A stretch of 64,000 nucleotides of DNA, from the NCBI RefSeq assembly GCF_002285285.1, contig NZ_NSJF01000002.1:124001-188000 (forward strand), given 5' to 3'. Source of the stretch: Vandammella animalimorsus. Its GTDB lineage: Bacteria; Pseudomonadota; Gammaproteobacteria; Burkholderiales; Burkholderiaceae_C. The position numbers and the translations under genes were made by a program. A model generated the notes under the pieces. It was not told the DNA's origin, did no database searches, and worked only from the letters and a program-made list of their open reading frames with translations. Positions 25,777 to 38,045 of the stretch are shown here, in pieces. Positions within the stretch are counted from its first letter, which is position 1. The number at the start of each line of letters is the position of its first letter.

Positions 25777-26618
25777 GCGCCCAGCGCCTGAGCTGGCAGG
25801 CCGCTGCGCGCCACATCGTGCGCGAGGTCAGCCTGCAGGTGCACAGCGGCGAGATGGTCGGCCTGCTCGGCCCCAACGGCAGCGGCAAATCCACGCTGCT
25901 GCGCATGATCTACCGCACCTTGCCGCCCAGCAGCGGCCAGGTGCTGCTGGGCGGCTGCGACCTGTGGCAGCAAACGCCGCGCCGCGCCGCCCAGACCATG
26001 GCCGTGCTGGCACAGCAGGGCAGCCCGCCCTTTGCGCTGAGCGTGCACGAAGTGGTGCTCATGGGGCGCATCCCACACCAGCGCCCGCTGGCGCGCGACA
26101 GCGCCCAGGACCTGCAAATCGTGGCCCAGGCCCTGGCGCGCGTGGGTGCCCAGGCGCTGGCGCAGCGGCGCTTCGACACCCTCTCCGGCGGCGAGCAGCA
26201 GCGCGTGCTGCTGGCGCGCGCGCTGGCCCAGCAGCCGCGCCTGCTGGTGCTGGACGAACCCACCAACCACCTGGACGTGCGCCACCAGTTCGAGCTCATG
26301 AACCTGCTGCGCAGCCTGCGGCTGAGCACCCTGGCCGCGCTGCACGACCTGCAACTGGCCGCGCACTACTGCGACCGCATCTACCTGCTGCAAGGCGGCG
26401 CCATTGCCGCCCAGGGCCGGCCGGCCGAGGTGCTGAACGCCGCCACCATTGCCCGCGTCTATGGCGTGCCCGCCCAGGTGCGGCCCAACCCGCGCACCGG
26501 CAAGCCGCTGATCGAATTCCTGCCCGATGACTTGCCAGGTGCCTTGTCCGGTGCCTTGCCAGGCGCCCCATCCGATGAGCCCACAGAACCGCCAGCCCAT
26601 GCCCCCGATCGATGCTGA
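25767..26618 (+). CDS. btuD: ABC ATP-binding protein, cobalamin importer
   Basis: 283 residues. Walker A GPNGSGKST, signature LSGGEQQRVLLARAL, Walker B LLVLDEPTNHLD and the switch His in ALHDL are complete. It closely resembles ATPases of the FecE/BtuD group. The C-terminus beyond about residue 255 is a low-complexity tail built from short Pro-Gly-Ala-Leu units (ALSGALPGAPS) that is absent from typical BtuD. This tail overlaps the start of the following CbiX-ferredoxin gene, so it may have arisen by small tandem duplications at the gene junction. Confidence 0.92.
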   Translation: MELSAQRLSWQAAARHIVREVSLQVHSGEMVGLLGPNGSGKSTLLRMIYRTLPPSSGQVLLGGCDLWQQTPRRAAQTMAVLAQQGSPPFALSVHEVVLMGRIPHQRPLARDSAQDLQIVAQALARVGAQALAQRRFDTLSGGEQQRVLLARALAQQPRLLVLDEPTNHLDVRHQFELMNLLRSLRLSTLAALHDLQLAAHYCDRIYLLQGGAIAAQGRPAEVLNAATIARVYGVPAQVRPNPRTGKPLIEFLPDDLPGALSGALPGAPSDEPTEPPAHAPDRC

Positions 26619-27441
26619 GCCGCAGGCTGCGGCCCAGGCCGCCAGCCATGCCTGCACTGCCAGCCATGACCCGCGCCCGCTGGGCGTCATCGTGCTCGGC
26701 CGCGGTAGCAGCGGCGCGGCCGCGCGCGAGCAACTTCAGGCCCTGGCCGAACCACTGCGCGCGCTGCTGCCCGAGGCCCGCATCGTCATCGCCTTTGCCG
26801 ACCGCGCCAGCCCCTCACTGCCCGAGGCCCTGACGCAATGCCTGCCCTGTCGCCAGATCATCGTGCAGCCGCTCTTTCTGCCGGGCGAGAACGCCTTGCT
26901 GCGCTGGCTGGAAAAAGTCGCCCAGCGCTGGCGCCACCAGCAGGCCAGCGGGGCAGAGGCCCTGGCGGCGTTGCCGCCCATCGTCTTTGCGCCCGGCATC
27001 TGGCAGCAAGCGGCCCTGCCTGAGCTGTTGGCGCGCCAGATCGACCAGGCCCAGGCCCTGCCCGACGTCACCCAGACCACGCCCGAGCGCTGGCAGCACG
27101 ACCCGGCGGCCTGGTCCACCATCCCGCCGCACCAGCGCCACGCGCTGCTGTGCCTGGGCCCGCGCTGCACCGCGCTGGGCGCGGCGGCGCTGTGGCCGCA
27201 GCTGACCGAGCGGCTGCGCGCCTGCGGAAAGCTGCAGCGCGGCGTCATGGCGCTGCAAACCAGCTGCCAATACCCCTGCAACCACGGCCCGCTGATGATC
27301 GTCTACCCGGATGGCATCTGGTACGGCCGCCTGGACGAGGACGCCATCGCCCACATCGTCGACGAGCACCTGCAGCACGGCAGACCACTGGCGCAATACC
27401 GCATCCACCGCACCGGCCAGGAGCCGGCCGGCGACGCTTGA
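26527..27441 (+). CDS. CbiX-type chelatase domain fused to a thioredoxin-like [2Fe-2S] ferredoxin domain
   Basis: 304 residues from ATG 26527; an ATG at 26575 (residue 17) is as likely, since both overlap btuD and neither has a good ribosome binding site. Residues about 52-185 follow the CbiX/sirohydrochlorin chelatase fold, opening GVIVLGRGSSG where classical CbiX has GHGS, so the usual first metal-binding His is Arg. The second His position (PLFLPGEN) is also not His. Residues about 205-285 form a thioredoxin-like ferredoxin with Cys209-x4-Cys214 and Cys247-x3-Cys251, then MIVYPDGIWYGRLDE. Placement at the end of a B12-regulated importer suggests cobalt or cobamide handling. Activity as a chelatase is uncertain. 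Confidence 0.8.
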   Translation: MTCQVPCPVPCQAPHPMSPQNRQPMPPIDAEPQAAAQAASHACTASHDPRPLGVIVLGRGSSGAAAREQLQALAEPLRALLPEARIVIAFADRASPSLPEALTQCLPCRQIIVQPLFLPGENALLRWLEKVAQRWRHQQASGAEALAALPPIVFAPGIWQQAALPELLARQIDQAQALPDVTQTTPERWQHDPAAWSTIPPHQRHALLCLGPRCTALGAAALWPQLTERLRACGKLQRGVMALQTSCQYPCNHGPLMIVYPDGIWYGRLDEDAIAHIVDEHLQHGRPLAQYRIHRTGQEPAGDA

Positions 27442-27446
27442 GCCAG

Positions 27447-31288
<3,842 letters not shown>

Positions 31289-31569
31289 CTGGTCTCTCCA
31301 TGAAGGGCGCAGCGGGCATGGCCCGGGCCGGGCACAGCCAGAATCGCCCGAAAAACGGGCAAATGCGCTATTTTGGCCGAAAACCGCCCCTGATCTGGTA
31401 AAGGCGGGCGCTGTGTGTGCCGCAGCCATGCGGGCGGCCGCAAAGCGTCATGCCTGTATGCACATTCGCTGTGCTGCCGTGCGCTCCAGGCTGGGATGGG
31501 CTGCAAGCTCTGTGTGCGCAGCAAGTGGCCGATCCTGGGATGAGTGCGGCGCGAGCAAGTTCGTTCTCA
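31289..31569. other. Gene-free stretch upstream of dnaN
   Basis: No coding region is supported between the dnaN start and the palindromic repeat at 31570. The stretch must contain the dnaN-gyrB promoter on the minus strand. No cluster of DnaA boxes (TTATCCACA type) or A/T-rich unwinding region was noticed, so nothing marks it as a replication origin. Confidence 0.5.
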
Positions 31570-31730
31570 GAGCCTGTTCAAAATCTCGGCGCGAGTGGGC
31601 AAGAAGCGGTTTGGGGTGGGCTGCAAGGCGCAAAACGCAGCCATGGCTGGGGCTATGGCGAGGCTTTGCAACGAAGCAGAGCGCCAAAATCCGCTCTCTT
31701 GACCGCCGTGCAAAGATTTTGAACAGGCTC
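31570..31730. repeat. 161-bp palindromic (MITE-like) element, long copy
   Basis: GAGCCTGTTCAAAATCT (31570-31586) is repeated perfectly in inverted form as AGATTTTGAACAGGCTC (31714-31730). The interior holds no gene and contains GCTGCAAGGCGCAAAACGCAG, similar to the interior of the 19002 element. TCA occurs directly outside both ends (31567-31569 and 31731-31733) and may be a 3-bp target duplication. The right TCA is the stop codon (TGA, minus strand) of mltB, so the element sits exactly at the end of that gene. Confidence 0.75.
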
Positions 31731-32894
31731 TCAGGGCTCCGCCTTGGGCGCGGGCGGGCGCTGGGGTTGCAGCTGTTGCATGCGCTGCTGCACGGCCTCG
31801 CCCAGCTGCAGCACGGCCAGGGCGTAGTAGCTGGACTGGTTGTAGCGCGTGACGGCGTAGAAGTTTTCCGTGCCCAGGATGTATTCGGGCGCGCGCGCGC
31901 CGTTCTTGAGCTCGACCAGCGCCATCAGGCCGTCGTACTGCGTGCCCGCCGGCTGTGGCAGCGCGCCCAGCTGCTGCAGCGTGGCCTGGTCGAAGGTGGG
32001 CAGGATGTCGGGCGCCAGCAGGGCGCGCAGCTGCTCGGGCTGGGCCTGCAGGGCCACTGGCAGATAGGCCGGCTGCCGAGCGCGCCAGCCGTGCGCCAGC
32101 AGGTAGTTGGCCACGGAGGCGATGGCGTCCTGCGGGCTGCTGATCAGATCGACCACGCCGTCTTCGTTGCCGTCACGGCCGTAGAGCCGCCAGCTCGAAG
32201 GCATGAACTGCGGCACGCCCATGGCGCCGGCGAAGCTGCCCTGTAGGGTCAAAGGGTCCAGATCGTTGCTGTGGCACAGGCGCAGAAACTGCTCAAGCTC
32301 CTTGCGGAAGAACTGGCTGCGCTCGAATGCGCGGGGGTGGTTGCTGGGGTAGTCGAAGGCCAGTGTGGCCAGGGCGTCGAGCACGCGGATGCTGCCCATG
32401 TTCTGGCCATAGGTGGTCTCGATGCCGATGATGCCGACGATGACGCTGGCGGGCACGCCGCTGCGCGCTTCGATCTCCTGCAGTTGCCGCTGGTGGCGGC
32501 GCCAGAAGGCCACGCCAGCCTCGATGCGCGCAGCGGTGATCAGGCGCTCGCGGTAGGCCTGCCAATCGCGCACCGTGGGGGCTTTTTGGGCGGAGGGCGT
32601 CATGAGCCGCTTGACGCGGCCGTTGTGTCGCGCTTGCGAGAGCACCTTCCAGGCCCATTCGGCGGAAATGTCTTGATCGGCGGCGAAGCTGCCGGCCAGG
32701 TCGTGCAGCTGCGTGGCCCAGGCGCTGTCTTGCGCTGCGCCCTGGGCTTGGGCTGGCGCGCCTGCTGCGCCCAGCCATGTGAGGCAGGCCAGGGCGGCGC
32801 AGGCCAGCGCATGGCGCCAGCGGGCGCGGGCAGGCAATGCGGGGGCGCGAAGTCGGGCAGGCAAGGGAGCAGACACGGGGATGGGGGCAATCAC
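31731..32894 (-). CDS. mltB: Lytic murein transglycosylase, MltB family
   Basis: 387 residues. A signal peptide (hydrophobic ALACAALACLTWLGAAGA, Ala-x-Ala cleavage near APAQAQ) is followed by the SLT_2 domain: the catalytic Glu in IIGIETTYGQN, then FDYPSNHPRAFERSQFF, and GSFAGAMGVPQFMPSS. The enzyme cleaves glycan strands of peptidoglycan in the periplasm. The GTG start at 32894 shares bases with the tgpA stop (GTGA), so translation is coupled. The gene is the last of the moxR operon, and its stop codon abuts a palindromic repeat. Confidence 0.93.
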   Translation of the reverse strand: MIAPIPVSAPLPARLRAPALPARARWRHALACAALACLTWLGAAGAPAQAQGAAQDSAWATQLHDLAGSFAADQDISAEWAWKVLSQARHNGRVKRLMTPSAQKAPTVRDWQAYRERLITAARIEAGVAFWRRHQRQLQEIEARSGVPASVIVGIIGIETTYGQNMGSIRVLDALATLAFDYPSNHPRAFERSQFFRKELEQFLRLCHSNDLDPLTLQGSFAGAMGVPQFMPSSWRLYGRDGNEDGVVDLISSPQDAIASVANYLLAHGWRARQPAYLPVALQAQPEQLRALLAPDILPTFDQATLQQLGALPQPAGTQYDGLMALVELKNGARAPEYILGTENFYAVTRYNQSSYYALAVLQLGEAVQQRMQQLQPQRPPAPKAEP

Positions 32895-34960
32895 GGTGGG
32901 GGTGGGGCGGGCCAGCGCAGCTGGCGCCAGCGGCGTTCCAGTTCGGCCAGGGACGCCGGGGGTTGGGCAGCGTAGCGCTGCGCATCCATCAGCAGCAGCC
33001 ATTGTGCGGCATCGGCCGTGGCCTGGACGCCAAAAAATGCTTGCATCTCCTGGGCCATGCGGCGCGGCGGCAGATGCTCGGGCAGCTGCAGGCCGGCCTG
33101 GGCCAGGCGTTGGCGGGTTTGTGCCAGCAGGCGCTGCCAGGGGTCTTGCCGCCTGCGCAGCAGCTGCGGCAGGCCCAGATAGCCCAGGCCGATGGCCAGC
33201 ACCAGGACGACGATGAGCAAGGCCAGTTGTGACCAATTCAGCCGTTGCAGGCCCAGGGTTTGCAGCAGCGATTGCTGGCGGCCTTGGTCGTAGTTGAGCA
33301 CCCATTGCGTCCAGCGGTAGTCGATGGCATCGCCCAGGGCCTGTAGGCGCAGCAGCCAGCGCGCGCCGGCGCCAAAGCCGCGCGCGCGCTCGTCGGCGCC
33401 GGCGCTGTCCAGGGCCTGCGACTGCGACAGCTCGATGCGCTCGGGCGCGATGGCGCCGGTGGGGTCGATGCGCGTCCAGCCTTGCTCGGACAGCCAGACC
33501 TCGACCCAGGCGTGGGCGTCGGATTGGCGCACGGTCCAGACGCCGTCGATGGGGTTGGGCTCGCCGCCCTGGTAGCCGGTGACGATGCGCGCCGGGATGT
33601 CGGCCGCGCGCATCAGGATGGCGAAGGCCGAGGCGATGTGTTCGCAAAAGCCGCGGCGGTGCACGAACCAGAACTCGTCGGCCGTGTCCTGGCCGTACAG
33701 CGGCGGCTGCAGGGTGTAGTGAAACTCCTCTTGTCGCAGCTGCTGCAGCACCTGCGCGATGAGGGCCTGATCGGCCGCCAGTGTTTGCGCCGGGCCTGCA
33801 TGGCGCGGGTGTTGCTCGCGCAGTTGCGCGGCCCAGGCGCGCGTGCGTGCGTTGCCATCCTGCGGCAGTTGCAGGTACTGGCGCAGTTGGGTGGGCTTGG
33901 CCAGCCGCGCGAACTGCCCGCCCAGATGGCTGCTGGCCTGGTAGCGCGTGGCACTGTTGAGCGGGCGATGGCTGTTCCAGACCAGCTCGTGGCTGAGGGC
34001 GCTGCGCAGCCCGCCAGCCTGTGGCTGGACTTGGGGCAGCCATTCCAGCGGCAGCAGCCAGCGCTGGCCGTGCGGTTCGAGCACGGTCTCGTAGCGCACG
34101 GCCTGGCCGGCGGGCTCGAAGGGGTTGTAGGCCGTGCCCGGCTCGGCCTGGGGTTGCACGGGCAGGTCGCCGCGCGCCGTCCAGTGGCGGCCCTGCAGGT
34201 GCGAGAGCACCGGGCCGCGAAAGTACATCTGCCCCTGGCTGGGGATGGGCGAGCCGGGCGCAAAGCGCAGCCGCAATGCGATCTCGCGGCTTTGCGCCAG
34301 CTGGCTGATGGTGCCCACCTGCATGGATTCGGACAGCCCGGTGCGGCCCTGGCCGGGCGCATTGGGGATGCCCCACAGCGGCGCAAAGCGCGGGAACAGC
34401 ACATACAGCGTGCCAATCAGCGGCAGGCCGATGAGCAGCAGCAGCGCTGCGCTGCGCGCCGCCTCGCGCAGCGGCGGCCGGCCCACGGGCTTGTGGGCGT
34501 TGACCAGCGCCGTCAGCAGGCCCCAGAACACCAGCACCATCAACAGGGCCACGGGCAGGGTCTGGTTGAACAAGAACGTGGTGACGATGCAGAAAAAACC
34601 CAGGAAGAACAGCACCAGGGCATCGCGCCGGGTGTGCATCTCCAGTGTCTTCAGGGCCAGCAGCATGAGCAGCAGCGTCAGCGCCGCGCCCGAGATCGAC
34701 TGCTGCGTGAGCACTTCCCAGCCCGCGCCCAGCAGCGCCAAGGCCAGCAGCAGCGCCAGCTGCCAGCGCTTGGGCAGGGGGCGCTGGCGCAGCGCCAGGG
34801 CAAAGCGCCAGGCCAGCAGGCCCAGCGCGAACACGCCGGCCCAGGTGGGCAGCGCGCGCGCCATTTGCAGGGCCAGCAGGCTGAGCACGGCCAGCAGGAA
34901 CAGGGTGTCGCGCGTCTGGCGGGGCTGGGCGTCGAGCCAGCGGGAGAGGCGGTGCTTCAT
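32891..34960 (-). CDS. tgpA: Transglutaminase-like membrane protein TgpA (DUF3488-transglutaminase-DUF4129)
   Basis: 689 residues. The N-terminal DUF3488 part has five to six membrane spans (about 15-195). A periplasmic transglutaminase-like domain follows, with catalytic Cys in RRGFCEHIASAFA, His in SDAHAWVEVWL and Asp in RIDPTGA. A further span near 560 (LALLIVVLVLAIGLGYLGL) precedes the cytoplasmic DUF4129 tail. The Pseudomonas homologue is essential for growth. It lies between a DUF58 protein and MltB in a conserved moxR-DUF58-tgpA unit, suggesting envelope-related complex assembly. Confidence 0.93.
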   Translation of the reverse strand: MKHRLSRWLDAQPRQTRDTLFLLAVLSLLALQMARALPTWAGVFALGLLAWRFALALRQRPLPKRWQLALLLALALLGAGWEVLTQQSISGAALTLLLMLLALKTLEMHTRRDALVLFFLGFFCIVTTFLFNQTLPVALLMVLVFWGLLTALVNAHKPVGRPPLREAARSAALLLLIGLPLIGTLYVLFPRFAPLWGIPNAPGQGRTGLSESMQVGTISQLAQSREIALRLRFAPGSPIPSQGQMYFRGPVLSHLQGRHWTARGDLPVQPQAEPGTAYNPFEPAGQAVRYETVLEPHGQRWLLPLEWLPQVQPQAGGLRSALSHELVWNSHRPLNSATRYQASSHLGGQFARLAKPTQLRQYLQLPQDGNARTRAWAAQLREQHPRHAGPAQTLAADQALIAQVLQQLRQEEFHYTLQPPLYGQDTADEFWFVHRRGFCEHIASAFAILMRAADIPARIVTGYQGGEPNPIDGVWTVRQSDAHAWVEVWLSEQGWTRIDPTGAIAPERIELSQSQALDSAGADERARGFGAGARWLLRLQALGDAIDYRWTQWVLNYDQGRQQSLLQTLGLQRLNWSQLALLIVVLVLAIGLGYLGLPQLLRRRQDPWQRLLAQTRQRLAQAGLQLPEHLPPRRMAQEMQAFFGVQATADAAQWLLLMDAQRYAAQPPASLAELERRWRQLRWPAPPPP

Positions 34961-35009
34961 CGTGTCGCTCCGAGTGCGGGCAGGGCATCGCCAGGCCCGC
35001 GGGCGGCGT

Positions 35010-35996
35010 TCAACTCAGCGCCAGCGCCTTCAGGCACTGGTGCATGTGCTCCGGGCCTTGGCCCGGCGGGATTTGGAGTTGCGGCAGGCGCAGCCCGTAG
35101 ACGAGCTCTTGCGCATGGGCGGCCAGCACCCAGGCGCACAGGCGGCTGAGGATGGCCTCGGGGTGCTGCAGGCCGGTGGCGGCGTGGTCCAGCCACAGCT
35201 CGCTGGCCTGCTGCTCGGTCTGGTCGCGGCGCACCCAGTCGCCGCTGCCGGTGGCCAGGGCCGTGGCGGTTTTCTTCCAAAGAATGGATTTGATCGGGTC
35301 GCCGCGTTGGTAGCTGCGAAAGCCCTCCATCTCGAACGAGGGCGTGCGCGCCGAGGCCAGGCCTGCCTGCCCGGCGCTGTGCTGCGCTGGCAGCGCCGGG
35401 GCGTTGGGCTCGGGCGCGGGATAGACCAGCAAGCTGGCGGCGGGGCGCCAGATCGACCAAACCCGGAAGGCGCCGATGGGGTAGCGCGTTTCGATGTTCA
35501 GCGCCGGGCAGGGGTGCTGGCCGCGCGGCAGCGGCGGCAGGCCCAGCGCCACGGCCAGTGGCTGCCCGGCGGGCACGTCCACCATGCTGGCGTGGTCTTC
35601 GGGCTGGCCTTGCGCGCGCAGCGCGATTGCAAAGCGCGTGCCCTTGCCAGGGTGTTGCAGCACCAGCGGCAGGCGCGCTGGCTGGTGGGCAAACCAGGGC
35701 GGCGGCTCCTGGCAGTGCAGTTGCAGGCCGCGTAGATTGCCATGCGCCACCAGCACGCTGACAAAACCCACGCCCGCGAGCATGAAGGTGAACAAAAAAC
35801 CCAGGTTGATCTGGTAATTGATGGCGGCAATCAGCAGCAATGCGGCCGTCAGGCCCAGCATCCAGCCGGCGCCGCTGGGCAGCACGTACAGGTTGCGCTG
35901 CGACAGCTGCCAGTGCATCGTGCGCGGCAGGCGGCGCTCGATCCAGGCGTTAAGGCGCTGGCGCAGCGAGCCAGGCAGCAGGCGAGGCGCGGGCAT
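35010..35996 (-). CDS. DUF58 domain protein
   Basis: 328 residues with two membrane spans close together (about 47-64 and 66-88: GLTAALLLIAAINYQINLGFLF, then FMLAGVGFVSVLVA). The C-terminal DUF58 core has the invariant FRSYQRGDPIKSILWKKTA near residues 230-250, followed by a von Willebrand-like region. DUF58 proteins accompany MoxR ATPases and are thought to act with them as chaperone-like pairs. The gene starts eight bases downstream of the moxR stop on the same strand. Confidence 0.92.
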   Translation of the reverse strand: MPAPRLLPGSLRQRLNAWIERRLPRTMHWQLSQRNLYVLPSGAGWMLGLTAALLLIAAINYQINLGFLFTFMLAGVGFVSVLVAHGNLRGLQLHCQEPPPWFAHQPARLPLVLQHPGKGTRFAIALRAQGQPEDHASMVDVPAGQPLAVALGLPPLPRGQHPCPALNIETRYPIGAFRVWSIWRPAASLLVYPAPEPNAPALPAQHSAGQAGLASARTPSFEMEGFRSYQRGDPIKSILWKKTATALATGSGDWVRRDQTEQQASELWLDHAATGLQHPEAILSRLCAWVLAAHAQELVYGLRLPQLQIPPGQGPEHMHQCLKALALS

Positions 35997-36004
35997 CGCA
36001 GGCC

Positions 36005-36925
36005 TTAACGCAGCGGCACGGCCTGCAGCATGGCCTGCACTTGCTCGGCGGCGCTGCGGCCAGCCTGCGACACAGGCACCAGGCGGTGCGCAATGGTTTG
36101 CACCAGCGTGGCCTGCACGTCATCGGGCGAGACGTGCGCATGCCCCAGGATCCAGGCGCGGGCCTTGGCCACGCGCAGCAGCGCAATGGCCGCGCGCGGG
36201 CTCAAGCCCTGCACGAACCATTGCCCCGAGCGGCTGGCCTCGACCAGATCCAGCACATAGTCCAGCAGCGCCGGGGCGGCATACACCTGCAGCACGGCCT
36301 GTTGCATGGCCAGCAGGTCTTGCGCATCCACCAGCGGGCGCAGCTGGCGCACCTGCTGGCGGTGTCCATTGGCCTGCAGTAGCTGGCGCTCGGCCTCGCG
36401 GTCGGGGTAGCCCAGCGAGATGCGCATCAGAAAGCGATCCAGCTGCGACTCAGGCAGCGGATAGGTGCCCAGTTGCTCGCGCGGGTTTTGCGTGGCGATG
36501 ACGAAAAAGGGCTGGGGCAGAGGCCGGGTGGCGCCTTCGGCCGAGACCTGCTGCTCCTCCATGGCTTCGAGCAATGCGCTTTGCGACTTGGGGCTGGCGC
36601 GGTTGATTTCATCGGCCAGCAGGATTTGCGAAAAGATCGGCCCTGGGTGAAAGACGAAGCCTTCCTGCGCACGGTCGTAGACCGAAACGCCGGTCAGGTC
36701 GCTGGGCATCAGATCGGCGGTGAACTGCACGCGTGCAAATTGCAGGCCGAAGCTGCCGGCCAGGCCGTGTGCCAGCGTGGTCTTGCCCACGCCGGGCACG
36801 TCCTCGATCAGCAGGTGCCCGCCGGCCAGCAGGCAGGTCACGCCATCGAGCACCTGGGCAGGCTTGCCGACGATGAGCGTGTTGAGCTGCTCCAGCACGG
36901 CGGCGACTTGGTCTTGGTAGGGCAT
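36005..36925 (-). CDS. moxR: MoxR-family AAA+ ATPase
   Basis: 306 residues. Walker A EDVPGVGKTTLA, Walker B ILLADEINRASPK, sensor 1 ATQNP and the sensor 2 region GLSPRAAIALLRVAKA are complete. MoxR ATPases help fold or activate partner proteins, often with VWA-domain or DUF58 partners. This is the first gene of a four-gene minus-strand operon (moxR, DUF58, tgpA, mltB) and is divergent from the histone-deacetylase-like gene. The 135-bp gap to that gene holds both promoters. Confidence 0.95.
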   Translation of the reverse strand: MPYQDQVAAVLEQLNTLIVGKPAQVLDGVTCLLAGGHLLIEDVPGVGKTTLAHGLAGSFGLQFARVQFTADLMPSDLTGVSVYDRAQEGFVFHPGPIFSQILLADEINRASPKSQSALLEAMEEQQVSAEGATRPLPQPFFVIATQNPREQLGTYPLPESQLDRFLMRISLGYPDREAERQLLQANGHRQQVRQLRPLVDAQDLLAMQQAVLQVYAAPALLDYVLDLVEASRSGQWFVQGLSPRAAIALLRVAKARAWILGHAHVSPDDVQATLVQTIAHRLVPVSQAGRSAAEQVQAMLQAVPLR

Positions 36926-37060
36926 TTTTGACGTTAAAGTAACTGTGCCATGGGATTGGGGCAGGGGGCTTGTGACAGTGCCGACGCCGCATCCCGGTGC
37001 CGTAGCGATTTGTCATCAAAGCGCACGATGGTAAACAAAAGAAACAGCGGAGACAATGCA

Positions 37061-38011
37061 ATGGCCACAGGATATTTCACCCACCGCGATTGCTGGCTGC
37101 ACGATATGGGGCCGGTGCATCCGGAGTGTGCGGCCCGGCTGGACGCCATCGAGGACCGGCTGCTGATGAGCGGCGTGCTCGATGCGCTGCAGCGCCACGA
37201 TGCGCCCAAGGCCTCCATCTACGACCTGGAGCTGGCGCACAGCCGCATGCACGTGGCGGCCATGCGCGGGCTGGACTTGCTGATGCAGGAAGAGCTGCAG
37301 GCCGGCGGGGACGGCTACTCGCAGATCGACACGGACACCATGCTCAGCCCCCACACCTGGAACGCGGCGCTGCGCGCCGCCGGCGCGGTGGTGGCCGCCA
37401 CCGAGCTGGTGGTTGAAGGCAAGCTGGACAATGCCTTCTGCGCCGTGCGCCCGCCCGGCCACCATGCCGAGCACGACAAGGCCATGGGTTTTTGCTTTTT
37501 CAACAATGTGGCCGTGGGCGCCATGTATGCGCTGCATCGCTGCCAACTCAAGCGCGTGGCGGTGGTGGATTTTGACGTGCACCACGGCAACGGCACCGAG
37601 GACATCCTGGCCAAGGAGCCCAAGGCCCTGATGGTGGGCTTTTTCCAGCACCCGTTCTACCCGCACAGCGGCGAAACGCCCAAGGGCGAGAACATGCTCA
37701 ACGTGCCCGTGCCGGCCTACACCAAGGGCATGGACGTGCGCGAGATCATCGACATGCTGTGGCTGCCGCGGCTGGAGGCCTTCCAGCCCGAGATGGTGTT
37801 CATCAGCGCCGGCTTTGACGCCCACCACGAGGACGACATGGGCCAGCTGATGCTCAACGAGAGCGATTACAGCTGGATCACGCAAAAGCTCGTCGAAGTG
37901 GCCCAGCGCCATGCCAAGGGGCGCATCGTCTCCAGCCTGGAAGGCGGCTATGTGCCCGATGCACTGGCGCGCTGCGTCGAGGCGCACGTGCGCGTGCTGG
38001 CCGGTCTGTAG
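37061..38011 (+). CDS. Histone deacetylase-family protein (arginase/deacetylase fold)
   Basis: 316 residues. Zinc-binding and catalytic motifs of the HDAC/acetoin-utilisation/acetylpolyamine amidohydrolase family are intact: RPPGHHAEHDKAMGFCFFNN, VVDFDVHHGNGTEDI, and SAGFDAHHEDDMG. ATG 37061 (MATGYFTHRDCW) is preceded by GGAGA; an in-frame ATG at 37028 would add eleven residues. Bacterial members deacetylate acetylpolyamines or unknown acyl substrates. The gene precedes a crotonase and the electron-transfer flavoprotein genes, a combination that suggests acyl metabolism. Confidence 0.93.
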   Translation: MATGYFTHRDCWLHDMGPVHPECAARLDAIEDRLLMSGVLDALQRHDAPKASIYDLELAHSRMHVAAMRGLDLLMQEELQAGGDGYSQIDTDTMLSPHTWNAALRAAGAVVAATELVVEGKLDNAFCAVRPPGHHAEHDKAMGFCFFNNVAVGAMYALHRCQLKRVAVVDFDVHHGNGTEDILAKEPKALMVGFFQHPFYPHSGETPKGENMLNVPVPAYTKGMDVREIIDMLWLPRLEAFQPEMVFISAGFDAHHEDDMGQLMLNESDYSWITQKLVEVAQRHAKGRIVSSLEGGYVPDALARCVEAHVRVLAGL

Positions 38012-38045
38012 TCAGGACGGCGCACACATGGAAGGAGAAGATCGC

